Shown: positions 7,625 through 14,439 of the stretch, piece after piece
How positions within the stretch are numbered: the first letter of the stretch is position 1
Layout of the letters: each line of letters starts with the position of its first letter
From: JARRNJ01 sp037385045
Lineage (GTDB): Bacteria; Pseudomonadota; Gammaproteobacteria; JASBUN01
NCBI GenBank assembly: GCA_037385045.1
Contig: JARRNJ010000070.1
Coordinates: 1 to 21,311, forward strand
Reading direction: 5' to 3'
DNA length: 21,311 nucleotides
The notes under the pieces: generated by a model
Database searches by the model: none
Told to the model about the DNA's origin: nothing
Seen by the model: only the letters and a program-made list of their open reading frames with translations
Position numbers and translations under genes: made by a program

Positions 7625-8752
7625 ATGCCGATACGTGTCGCTGTACCCAGGGAAACCATTGCCGGCGAGCATCGCGTGGCCGTGGTCCCGGACGTGGCCG
7701 AGAAATTCACCAAGAACGGTGTCCGGGTGATACTCGAGAAGGGAGCGGGCGACAGCAGCTTTTTCCCTGACTCGGACTACGACGATATCGCGTTCGTGGA
7801 CAGCGCCAAGGAGCTTTACCGGCAGGCCGATGTGATTCTCAAAGTACAGCCCCCGACGATCGAGGAGATCGCGCTGATCCCCGAGGGTGCGCTGGTCATC
7901 GGCTTCATGCAGCCGCACCGCGAACCGGAACGCATCCTGGCGCTGCGCGACCGCAACATCACGGCCCTGGCCATGGAACTGGTGCCGCGCATCTCCCGCG
8001 CCCAATCCATGGACGCGCTGTCGTCCCAGGCGTCCATCGCCGGCTATAAAGGGGCGTTGATGGCGGCCGATCTCGCCGCCCAGTTCTTCCCCATGCTGAC
8101 CACCGCCGCCGGCACCATCCGCCCCGCCAAGGTCCTGATCATCGGCGCGGGCGTCTCGGGGCTGCAGGCCATCGCCACCGCGCGGCGCCTGGGCGCCATG
8201 GTGGAAGCCTACGACGTGCGCAAGGTCACCAAGGAGCAGGCCGAGTCGCTGGGCGCCAAATTCCTGGAACTGAACGTCGATGCCGCGGGCGAAGGCGGCT
8301 ATGCCCGCGAGTTGACCGAGGCGGAAAAGCATCACGAACGCGACATGCTTGCCAATCACGTCGCCGGCGCCAACGCGGTGGTGGCGGCCGCCGCCATTCC
8401 GGGCAAGCCTTCGCCGCAACTGGTCACCAAGGACATGGTGGAGCGCATGCGTCCGGGGTCGGTGGTCATCGACCTGGCTTCCGAGGGTGGCGGCAATTGC
8501 GAGCTCACCAAACCGGGCAAGACCGTGCATCACCGGGGCGTGGTCATTCACGGCCCGCTGAACGTGCCCAGCATGCTGCCGGTGCATGCCAGTGAAATGT
8601 ACTCGCGCAACCTCTACAACCTGCTGCAGCTGATGATCGTTGACGGCGAGCTCAAGCCCGACTGGGACGACGAGGTGCTGGCCGGCAGCACCCTGACGCG
8701 GGATGGAAAAATCCTGCACGAGCCGACCCGCCAAGCCGTGGAAGGAGATTGA
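7625..8752 (+). CDS. pntAA: NAD(P) transhydrogenase subunit alpha, part 1 (NAD(H)-binding)
   Basis: This is domain I of the proton-translocating (Re/Si-specific) transhydrogenase, the cytosolic NAD(H)-binding part that exchanges hydride with NADP+ bound by PntB. The protein is 375 aa and looks complete. It begins MPIRVAVPRETIAGEHRVA, has the alanine-dehydrogenase/PNT N domain, then the Rossmann motif LIIGAGVSGLQAIATARRLG (about residues 171-190) and AYDVR, and later IHGPLNVPSMLPVHASEMYS. ATG 7625-7627 is preceded by CGGAG at suitable spacing; an in-frame ATG 18 bases upstream adds nothing conserved. AAGGAG at its own 3' end serves the next gene, whose ATG begins two bases after the stop, so this is a tight operon. 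Confidence 0.95.
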   Translation: MPIRVAVPRETIAGEHRVAVVPDVAEKFTKNGVRVILEKGAGDSSFFPDSDYDDIAFVDSAKELYRQADVILKVQPPTIEEIALIPEGALVIGFMQPHREPERILALRDRNITALAMELVPRISRAQSMDALSSQASIAGYKGALMAADLAAQFFPMLTTAAGTIRPAKVLIIGAGVSGLQAIATARRLGAMVEAYDVRKVTKEQAESLGAKFLELNVDAAGEGGYARELTEAEKHHERDMLANHVAGANAVVAAAAIPGKPSPQLVTKDMVERMRPGSVVIDLASEGGGNCELTKPGKTVHHRGVVIHGPLNVPSMLPVHASEMYSRNLYNLLQLMIVDGELKPDWDDEVLAGSTLTRDGKILHEPTRQAVEGD

Positions 8753-8774
8753 ACATGATCGAGGGTTTCACCGC

Positions 8775-8975
8775 ATGATGTCAGGCTCGAATTTCGTGCA
8801 CGGCATCGTGCTGGTGGGCGCCATGGTCGCCCTGGGCCACGCGGATTCCACCGTCGAGCAGACGATCGGCTTCTTCGGCGTGCTGCTGGCCGCCATGAAC
8901 GCCGTCGGCGGCTACGTGGTCACCGAGCGCATGCTGGAGATGTTCAAGAGCAGCAAGGAGAACAAGAATGCATAA
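8775..8975 (+). CDS. pntAB: NAD(P) transhydrogenase subunit alpha, part 2, lacking its first membrane segment
   Basis: PntAB is the small membrane part of domain II, forming the proton channel with PntB. The expected start is ATG 8755-8757 behind AAGGAG, but it reads only MIEGFTA and then TGA (8776-8778). The family normally continues with a first transmembrane helix (a segment like LYIFMLAAF...VILHTPL) before MSGSNFVHGIVLVGAM. Here MSGSNFVHGIVLVGAM follows at once in another frame, so about 76 nt are missing. What remains is a 66-residue frame from ATG 8775, overlapping the TGA as ATGA, with the last two helices (HGIVLVGAMVALGHA and FFGVLLAAMNAVGGYVV). It ends inside the start of pntB. Reinitiation could yield this short form, but an assembly deletion is at least as likely. 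Confidence 0.85.
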   Translation: MMSGSNFVHGIVLVGAMVALGHADSTVEQTIGFFGVLLAAMNAVGGYVVTERMLEMFKSSKENKNA

Positions 8976-10335
8976 CTTGATCCAGGCGATCTATTTCGTC
9001 GCCGCTGTTCTGTTCATTTTGGGGCTCAAGCGCATGAGCTCACCCACCACCGCCCGCGGCGGCATCCTGTGGGCCGGCGCGGGCATGCTGGCGGCGATCA
9101 TCGTCACCTTCTGGGTCCCCGGCATGACCAACTTCGGGCTGATGGCCACCGCCATCATCATCGGCTCGGCGGTGGCGTTCGTCTCCGGCAAGCGGGTGGC
9201 CATGACCGACATGCCGCAGATGATTGCGCTTTACAACGGCATGGGCGGCGGCGCGGCGGCCGCCATTGCCGCGGTTGAGCTGGTCAAGGGCGCTGCCCAC
9301 AGCGCCGTGGCCATTGACCTGGCGGTGCTCGGCGGACTGATCGGTTCGATATCGTTTTCCGGATCGCTGATCGCGTTTGCCAAGCTCCAGGGCTGGCTGC
9401 GGGGCGCCACCCGCTTCCCGTCGCAGCAGGTCGTGAACCTGGCGGCTTTCGCCGTGACCGTGGCCGCCGGCGTGTACCTGGCGTTTGCCGGCCAGCCGAG
9501 CTTCATGATCGTGGCGTTCTTCCTGCTGGCCCTGGCATTCGGCATCATGGTGACCCTGCCCATCGGCGGGGCCGACATGCCGGTGGTGATTTCGCTGTTC
9601 AATGCGCTCACCGGCCTCGCCGTGGGTTTCGAAGGCTTCGTGCTGCAGAACGCCGCCATGATCATCGCTGGCACCGTGGTGGGCGCGGCCGGCACGCTGC
9701 TCACCCAGCTGATGGCCAAGGCCATGAACCGGCCCATCGCCAATGTGCTGTTCGGCTCCTTCGGCGCCACCGGCACGGTCGCCGCCGAGGGCGAGTCCGG
9801 CGGGACCCTGAAACCCATCGACGCATCCGACGCGGCGGTCATGATGGCCTTCGCCGACAAGGTGATCATCATTCCCGGCTACGGCATGGCAGTGGCGCAG
9901 GCGCAGCACAAAATCTGGGAACTGACCAAACAGCTCGAGGAGCGCGACGTGACGGTCAAGTTCGCCATCCATCCGGTCGCCGGCCGCATGCCCGGCCATA
10001 TGAACGTGCTGCTGGCCGAGGCCGGGGTGCCCTACGACAAGATCTTCGACCTCGACGAGATCAATCCTGAGTTCGAAACCTGCGACGTCGCCCTGGTGAT
10101 CGGCGCCAACGACGTGGTCAATCCGGTGGCGCGCACCGATCCCAACAGTCCCATCTACGGCATGCCGATCCTGAATGCCGACAAGGCCAAGAACGTCATC
10201 GTCATCAAGCGCGGCCAGGGCGCCGGCTTCTCCGGCGTGGAAAACGCGCTGTTCTTCAAGGACAACACCCGCATGCTGTACGGCGACGGCCAGTCCATGG
10301 CCGCGGAATTGATACAGGGCGTGAAGAGCTTCTGA
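8968..10335 (+). CDS. pntB: NAD(P) transhydrogenase subunit beta
   Basis: PntB carries the larger part of the proton-conducting membrane domain and the NADP(H)-binding domain III; the complex couples proton entry to NADPH formation from NADH. The 455-aa protein is complete. Several hydrophobic helices fill roughly the first 260 residues (LIQAIYFVAAVLFILGL, ILWAGAGMLAAIIVTFWV and others). A linker follows (FGSFGATG...), and then domain III with VIIIPGYGMAVAQAQH (about residues 299-314), GRMPGHMNVLLAEAGVPYD, DVALVIGANDVVNP, PIYGMPIL and VIVIKRG. The ATG 8968-8970 overlaps the pntAB 3' end by 8 bases and is preceded by GGAG, indicating translational coupling. A G+C-rich hairpin lies just after the stop. 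Confidence 0.96.
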   Translation: MHNLIQAIYFVAAVLFILGLKRMSSPTTARGGILWAGAGMLAAIIVTFWVPGMTNFGLMATAIIIGSAVAFVSGKRVAMTDMPQMIALYNGMGGGAAAAIAAVELVKGAAHSAVAIDLAVLGGLIGSISFSGSLIAFAKLQGWLRGATRFPSQQVVNLAAFAVTVAAGVYLAFAGQPSFMIVAFFLLALAFGIMVTLPIGGADMPVVISLFNALTGLAVGFEGFVLQNAAMIIAGTVVGAAGTLLTQLMAKAMNRPIANVLFGSFGATGTVAAEGESGGTLKPIDASDAAVMMAFADKVIIIPGYGMAVAQAQHKIWELTKQLEERDVTVKFAIHPVAGRMPGHMNVLLAEAGVPYDKIFDLDEINPEFETCDVALVIGANDVVNPVARTDPNSPIYGMPILNADKAKNVIVIKRGQGAGFSGVENALFFKDNTRMLYGDGQSMAAELIQGVKSF

Positions 10336-10341
10336 CCTGCC

Positions 10342-10369
10342 GGCCGGCGCGGCCTCCGCCGCGCCGGCC
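10342..10369 (+). terminator. Strong G+C hairpin after pntB
   Basis: GGCCGGCGCGGC (10342-10353) and GCCGCGCCGGCC (10358-10369) form a perfect 12-bp stem with a CTCC loop, starting six bases after the pntB stop. No T-run follows (TCGTTCCC), so it is not a textbook intrinsic terminator. It may pause polymerase, assist Rho-dependent ending or protect the 3' end. Confidence 0.5.
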
Positions 10370-10412
10370 TCGTTCCCATTCCCGCGTCGCCGGCGCCTGC
10401 AGCGCCAAGACC

Positions 10413-10467
10413 ATGACCAACCGGTCATCGGCCAATACTTGAACAAATTACTCTGAAATACTATATA
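10413..10467 (+). promoter_or_regulatory. Promoter with upstream dyad for the DsrC-like gene
   Basis: TTGAAC (10439-10444) and TATATA (10462-10467) are separated by exactly 17 bases in a locally A+T-rich stretch, the best sigma70-type promoter in the window. Ten bases upstream of the -35 is a perfect dyad ATGACC-AACC-GGTCAT (10413-10428), well placed for an activator or other regulator. The leader to the DsrC-like ATG is about 105 nt and contains the hairpin GCACCG-GCC-CGGTGC. Confidence 0.6.
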
Positions 10468-10578
10468 GGATGGCAAGCACCGGCCCGGTGCGCGCCGTGC
10501 AGCCGGTGCCGTGGCGCGGCTGCGGCTGGCGCGCATCCCCCACCCGATCCTGCATCGCCGACGAGGAGGTGGAAGATC

Positions 10579-10902
10579 ATGGTCACCGAAACCATTCCCC
10601 CGACGCTGGAATTCGACGACGCCGGGTTCCTGAAAAACCCGCACCAGTGGAACGAATCCCTGGCCGAGCGGATCGCCGAACACGACGGCCTCGGCACGCT
10701 CACCGACCGCCACTGGTCGGTGATCCGCAGCCTGCGCGCCCATTACCTGCGCTGTGGCGCGCCGCCGGCCATGCACCACATCTGCCACCTCAATCACCTG
10801 GGCCCCGATTGTGTGGACCGCCTGTTCGGGCACGGCGCCCTCGAAGCCTGGCGCATCGCCGGACTGCCCGATCCCGGCGAAGAAGCCAAGACCTACATGT
10901 AG
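10579..10902 (+). CDS. TusE/DsrC/DsvC family protein lacking the C-terminal cysteine
   Basis: This small (107 aa) soluble protein has the DsrC/TusE fold signature: LEFDDAGFLKNPHQWNESLAERIAEHDG, LTDRHWSVIRSLRAHYLRCGAPPAMHH, DRLFG and the family landmark AGLPDP. True TusE and DsrC end in a motif like GLPKPxxCx, whose C-terminal Cys carries sulfur for tRNA 2-thiolation or sulfite metabolism. Here the tail is DPGEEAKTYM with no Cys; the three Cys present are internal and not at the catalytic positions. It also lacks the usual insertion (EEKGNSRYLYRLFPKG region). It therefore probably is not a sulfur carrier; Cys-less homologues have been proposed to be regulatory (RspA group). GAGGAGG precedes the ATG, and the gene has its own promoter. 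The next gene follows after 40 bases. Confidence 0.82.
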   Translation: MVTETIPPTLEFDDAGFLKNPHQWNESLAERIAEHDGLGTLTDRHWSVIRSLRAHYLRCGAPPAMHHICHLNHLGPDCVDRLFGHGALEAWRIAGLPDPGEEAKTYM

Positions 10903-10942
10903 CGGACTGGACCCGCGGCAGCGCGCAAGAGGAGGCAATACC

Positions 10943-11440
10943 ATGCAAAGGCGTTTGTATTTCCTGTTCCCCTCCCGTTCCCAGGCCAACCGCGTGATCG
11001 AGGAACTGCGCCAGGCGGGCATCGACCCATCCCGCCTGCATACCGTCGCCTGGGACCGTCACACCCGGGAGCGCAGCCGCCGCAGCCTGCGCCAGACGCT
11101 GCGCGATCGCGAGCACCAGCTGGAGCGGTGGATTTGGAACGGCAACCTGTTGCTGTTCTTCTGCGCCCTGGCGCTGTTGCTCCTGTTCGCCTACAACGAC
11201 GCCACCGGTTGGGCGCTGGTGATGCTGGCGCTGATGACGGCCAGCTTCGTCGCCGGCCTGCTGGCCACCGTATTGCCCAATGCCCACCTGGACAACTTCG
11301 TGGAAGCGCTGAACCACGGCGACGTGCTGCTGATGGTGGACGTCCCCAAACGGCAGGTGTCGCAGATCGGACAGCGCGTCCACCACCATCACCCGGAAGC
11401 CAGTGTCGGCGGTGTGGGCTGGACAGTGGGACGGATTTAG
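10943..11440 (+). CDS. Hypothetical inner-membrane protein with two adjacent helices
   Basis: This 165-residue protein starts at ATG 10943-10945 behind GAGGAGG. The first 45 residues (MQRRLYFLFPSRSQANRVIEELRQAGID...) resemble a small alpha/beta domain seen at the start of a widespread group of proteobacterial membrane proteins (RRLYFLxPD...VxELLxAxI). A basic Arg/Gln-rich stretch follows, then two hydrophobic helices (about residues 66-86 and 91-112). The C-terminal cytosolic part reads LMVDVPKRQVSQI and a His cluster VHHHHPEA that could bind metal. I cannot assign a function. The 40-base gap suggests co-transcription with the DsrC-like gene. Confidence 0.75.
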   Translation: MQRRLYFLFPSRSQANRVIEELRQAGIDPSRLHTVAWDRHTRERSRRSLRQTLRDREHQLERWIWNGNLLLFFCALALLLLFAYNDATGWALVMLALMTASFVAGLLATVLPNAHLDNFVEALNHGDVLLMVDVPKRQVSQIGQRVHHHHPEASVGGVGWTVGRI

Positions 11441-11944
11441 CCTCCACGCTGCACCGCCCGGCGCGATACGCGCGAAGAAATCCACGACGTTTGAGCGGGG
11501 CCGCCCGGACCCGTTTTCCGGGTGCAGCCGGGCGCGAAACGGGAGGGGCCCAAACCAGAACAAGGGGTTACAGCGGCGCCGCCAGAGCCGTTTATGCACA
11601 AGCCCGACGCAACGTTGGCAAAATCCAACACCCGCGCCTGCAATAACACCCGCAGACACTATAAGAATAGTGTAACCGATTGTTATAATAGAATTTTGAC
11701 AACGTGATCAAAATTTAACCAATTTGTAATCAAGCCCACGATTGCGGGCCTTAAGGACCGCCCGCGGCATTTCATCCACAAAGTTATCCACAGGTTTTGT
11801 GGACAACCCACAAATTGAAAATATCCATAGCAGCTTAGCGCCCACCAGTTAAGAAATTACCTGAGGTTTATCCGCTAGTCGTAACGGGCCGCGCCACGCG
11901 CCAGAGCGTCCGCCGCGACGGCATTGGTGCTACAGTAGCCGCCC
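11441..11944 (+). promoter_or_regulatory. priA upstream region: A+T-rich stretch, dyad, extended -10
   Basis: This 504-base gap holds no supported gene. Bases 11441-11650 are G+C-rich and unremarkable. From 11655 composition changes sharply: 11681-11730 has 11 G/C in 50. A perfect dyad ACACTAT-AAGA-ATAGTGT (11656-11673) sits where the -35 region would be for an extended -10 TGTTATAAT (11681-11689; consensus TGNTATAAT), pointing toward priA. Further right are the DnaA-box-like sites (listed separately). A second possibility is that the region is a replication or DnaA-titration site rather than only a promoter. Confidence 0.5.
11772..11806. promoter_or_regulatory. Cluster of DnaA-box-like 9-mers
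   Basis: Three sites lie within 35 bases: TCATCCACA (11772-11780, 8 of 9 to TTATCCACA), TTATCCACA (11784-11792, perfect), and TGTGGACAA on the opposite strand (11798-11806, i.e. TTGTCCACA, 8 of 9). A weak fourth, TTATCCGCT, is at 11868-11876. The first two are tandem 12 bases apart, and the third is inverted. They lie about 40 bases from the 78% A+T stretch 11681-11730. TTTGTGG-ACAAC-CCACAAA (11796-11814) forms a dyad over the third site. Confidence 0.6.
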
Positions 11945-14161
11945 ATGCCAGGCCTGCCCCAACCCATCCTGCGCGTGGCGGTACCCTCGCCGCTGCGGCG
12001 CAGCTTCGACTACCTGCCACCGCCCGATTATGACGGCCGGCCGCTGGCCGCCGGCCTGCGGGTCGAGGTTCCCTTCGGCCGCGGCCGGGCCGTGGGTGTG
12101 CTGGTACAGCTTGCCGAGCGACCGGCGGTGGCGCCGGAACGCTTGAAGCGGGCGCTACAGATCCTCGACCGGGAGCCCGAACTGCCGCCCGACATCCTCG
12201 AGCTGGCGCGCTGGGCCAGCAACTACTACCACCATCCCCTGGGCGAGGTTCTGGCCACCGCCATGCCGGAGGCCCTGCGCCGCGGCAAACCGGCGGCGGG
12301 CAGGGGCGAACGTATCTGGCGGCTCACCGCCAGCGGCCGCACCGCCGCCGCAGATCAGCTCCGCGGCGCCCCGCGCCAGGCGGCCGTGCTGGCACTGCTC
12401 CACCGGCATCCCGACGGCCTCGACATGGAAACCCTGCGCCGGCAACCGGGCGACTGGCGCGGGGCGTTGCGGGCGCTCAGCGCCAGGGGTTGGGTGGAGA
12501 CCGGCGTACGCCGCGCCGTCCACACCCCTGCCCCCGAGCCACAGCCGGTGCGCCCGACCCTCAACACTGACCAACGCCTGGCCGTCGACGGCGTGCTGGG
12601 CGCCCTGGGGCGTTTTGATACCTTCCTGCTCTACGGCGTCACCGGCAGCGGCAAAACCGAAGTGTACCTGCGGCTCATCGAGGCGGCGCTCGCGCGAGGA
12701 CAGCAGGCCCTGGTGCTGGTGCCGGAGATCGGGTTGACGCCGCAGCTGGTCGCGCGGTTTCAGCGCCGCCTGGGGACCACCCTGGCGGTGCTGCACTCGC
12801 ACTTGTCCGAGGGCGAACGGCTCGACGCCTGGACTGCCGCCCGGGAGGGCCACGCCCGGGTGGTGATCGGGACCCGCTCGGCGGTGTTCACGCCCCTGCA
12901 CCGCCCCGGATTGCTGATCGTCGACGAAGAGCACGATTTGTCTTACAAGCAGCAGGACGGCCTGCGGTACTCGGCGCGGGATCTCGCCGTCATCCGCGGA
13001 CGGGCCCTGGCCGTCCCCGTGCTGCTGGCCTCGGCCACGCCGTCGCTCGAGAGTCTCTACAATGCCGAGCAACAGCGCTACCGGTTGCTGCAGCTGCCCG
13101 AGCGCGCCGGCGCCGCCGTGCACCCGCACATGGAGTTATTGGACGTCCGCAGCCGGCCCATGGAAGACGGCCTGTCCGAGCCCCTGCTGTCACGCATCGC
13201 CCGGCACCTGGCGCGGGACGGCCAGGTACTGCTGTTTCTCAACCGGCGCGGTTTCGCACCGACGCTGCTGTGTCACGATTGCGGCTGGATTGCCGAGTGC
13301 CATCGTTGCGATGCTCACATGACGCTGCATCACGGCCGTCAGCGCCTGCGCTGTCACCACTGCGGCGCCGAACGTCCGGTCGATCCCGCCTGCCCGGCCT
13401 GCGGTAGTGTGGACCTGCGCCCGGTGGGCCAGGGCACCGAGCGCATGGAGGCCGCATTGCGGCGCCATTTCCCCGACAGCGGCGTGGTGCGAATCGACCG
13501 CGACAGCACCCGCCGCAAAGGCTCCATGGAGGCCAAACTGGACAGCGTACGGCGGGGGGAAGCCCGCATCCTCGTAGGCACCCAGATGCTTGCCAAAGGC
13601 CACCACTTTCCGGACGTCACGCTGGTGGCCCTCGTCGATACCGACCAGGGGCTGTTCAGCGCCGACTTCCGCGCCAGCGAGCGGATGGCGCAGCTGGTGC
13701 TGCAGGTGGCGGGACGCGCGGGGCGCGCCGACAAGCCTGGCGAAGTGGTAATCCAAACCCACCACCCGCATCATCCGCTGCTGCAGCTGCTGACAGGACA
13801 GGACTACCTGCAGGTCGCCCGGGCGGCGCTGCAGGAACGCCAGGAGGCGGGCCTACCGCCGTACAGCAACCTGGCGCTGCTGCGGGCCGAAGCGCCGGAC
13901 CCGCAGGCGCCCGCAGCGTTCCTCGAGGAGGCGGCCGCTCTGGCCGCGGCGCGGGCGCCCGCCGGGGTGGAATGGTTCGGACCGGTTCCGGCGCCCATGG
14001 AGCGGCGCCAGGGCCGCTACCGGGCGCAACTGCTGCTGCAGGCGCCGCGGCGCGCCGACCTGCACCGCCTGCTGGCGCCATGGGTGGCGGAGCTGGAGCA
14101 GGCCCGCTGCGGACGCAAGGTGCGCTGGTCCCTGGACGTCGATCCACTGGATATGATGTAG
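11945..14161 (+). CDS. priA: Primosomal protein N' (replication restart helicase PriA)
   Basis: PriA recognises stalled replication forks and D-loops and starts reloading of the replicative helicase. The 738-aa protein is complete. The N-terminal DNA-binding domain begins LRVAVPSPLRRSFDYLPP. Superfamily 2 helicase motifs follow: Walker A GVTGSGKTEVY (about 230-240), DEEH box VDEEHDLSYKQQ (about 325-336), GTQMLAKGHHFPDVTLVALVDTD, and motif VI QVAGRAGRADKPG (about 587). Between the helicase lobes lie eight cysteines in four CxxC pairs (CHDCGWIAECHRC, CHHC, CPAC; about 443-483), the zinc-binding module. No clear ribosome site precedes ATG 11945-11947, but homology supports this start. The upstream region carries the DnaA-like sites. 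Confidence 0.96.
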   Translation: MPGLPQPILRVAVPSPLRRSFDYLPPPDYDGRPLAAGLRVEVPFGRGRAVGVLVQLAERPAVAPERLKRALQILDREPELPPDILELARWASNYYHHPLGEVLATAMPEALRRGKPAAGRGERIWRLTASGRTAAADQLRGAPRQAAVLALLHRHPDGLDMETLRRQPGDWRGALRALSARGWVETGVRRAVHTPAPEPQPVRPTLNTDQRLAVDGVLGALGRFDTFLLYGVTGSGKTEVYLRLIEAALARGQQALVLVPEIGLTPQLVARFQRRLGTTLAVLHSHLSEGERLDAWTAAREGHARVVIGTRSAVFTPLHRPGLLIVDEEHDLSYKQQDGLRYSARDLAVIRGRALAVPVLLASATPSLESLYNAEQQRYRLLQLPERAGAAVHPHMELLDVRSRPMEDGLSEPLLSRIARHLARDGQVLLFLNRRGFAPTLLCHDCGWIAECHRCDAHMTLHHGRQRLRCHHCGAERPVDPACPACGSVDLRPVGQGTERMEAALRRHFPDSGVVRIDRDSTRRKGSMEAKLDSVRRGEARILVGTQMLAKGHHFPDVTLVALVDTDQGLFSADFRASERMAQLVLQVAGRAGRADKPGEVVIQTHHPHHPLLQLLTGQDYLQVARAALQERQEAGLPPYSNLALLRAEAPDPQAPAAFLEEAAALAAARAPAGVEWFGPVPAPMERRQGRYRAQLLLQAPRRADLHRLLAPWVAELEQARCGRKVRWSLDVDPLDMM

Positions 14162-14187
14162 GGGGAAGAGCAAAGCGTAAAGAGGAA

Positions 14188-14237
14188 AGAGTAAAGGGAC
14201 GATTTCCGTCAGCCATATGTTCTTTTCCCTTTTCTCT
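14188..14237 (+). repeat. Purine/pyrimidine inverted repeat after priA
   Basis: AGAGTAAAGGGA (14188-14199) and TCCCTTTTCTCT (14226-14237) are inverted with one mismatch and a 26-base loop, inside longer degenerate runs (AAAGAGGAAAGAG on the left, TTCTTTTCCC on the right). It may act as a loose 3'-end hairpin of priA; the right arm is T/C-rich. Confidence 0.4.
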
Positions 14238-14322
14238 CCCGCTGCTGGCGGCAGCGCATGCACCGTCCGGACCAGTCGCCCTTCCGTTGACAACCCGGCG
14301 GCTTCGGGCGACCACATACGAG

Positions 14323-14352
14323 TTGAAAGACAGGCGAGACACCACGGATAAT
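14323..14352 (+). promoter_or_regulatory. Likely argS promoter
   Basis: TTGAAA (14323-14328) and GATAAT (14347-14352) each match the sigma70 consensus at 5 of 6 positions and are 18 bases apart. Transcription would begin about 80 bases before the argS ATG. This fits argS having its own promoter despite following priA on the same strand. Confidence 0.5.
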
Positions 14353-14439
14353 AACCGGCTTGCGCGGGCCTCCCGATGACCATGGCCGCAGGCCCGCAAC
14401 GAACTTTCTGCTCCGCCAACGGCTAGCGCTTTTCCACCT

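Noticed and set aside
10470..10578. Short plus-strand frame starting at 10470 upstream of the DsrC-like gene
   Set aside because: It lacks a ribosome site at its start and only overlaps the leader; no leader-peptide codon pattern is visible.
9040..11022. Long open frame (660 codons) antisense to pntB and the DsrC-like gene
   Set aside because: Its composition is the His/Gly/Gln-rich pattern typical of the complement of G+C-rich genes, with no domain; the plus-strand genes are unambiguous.
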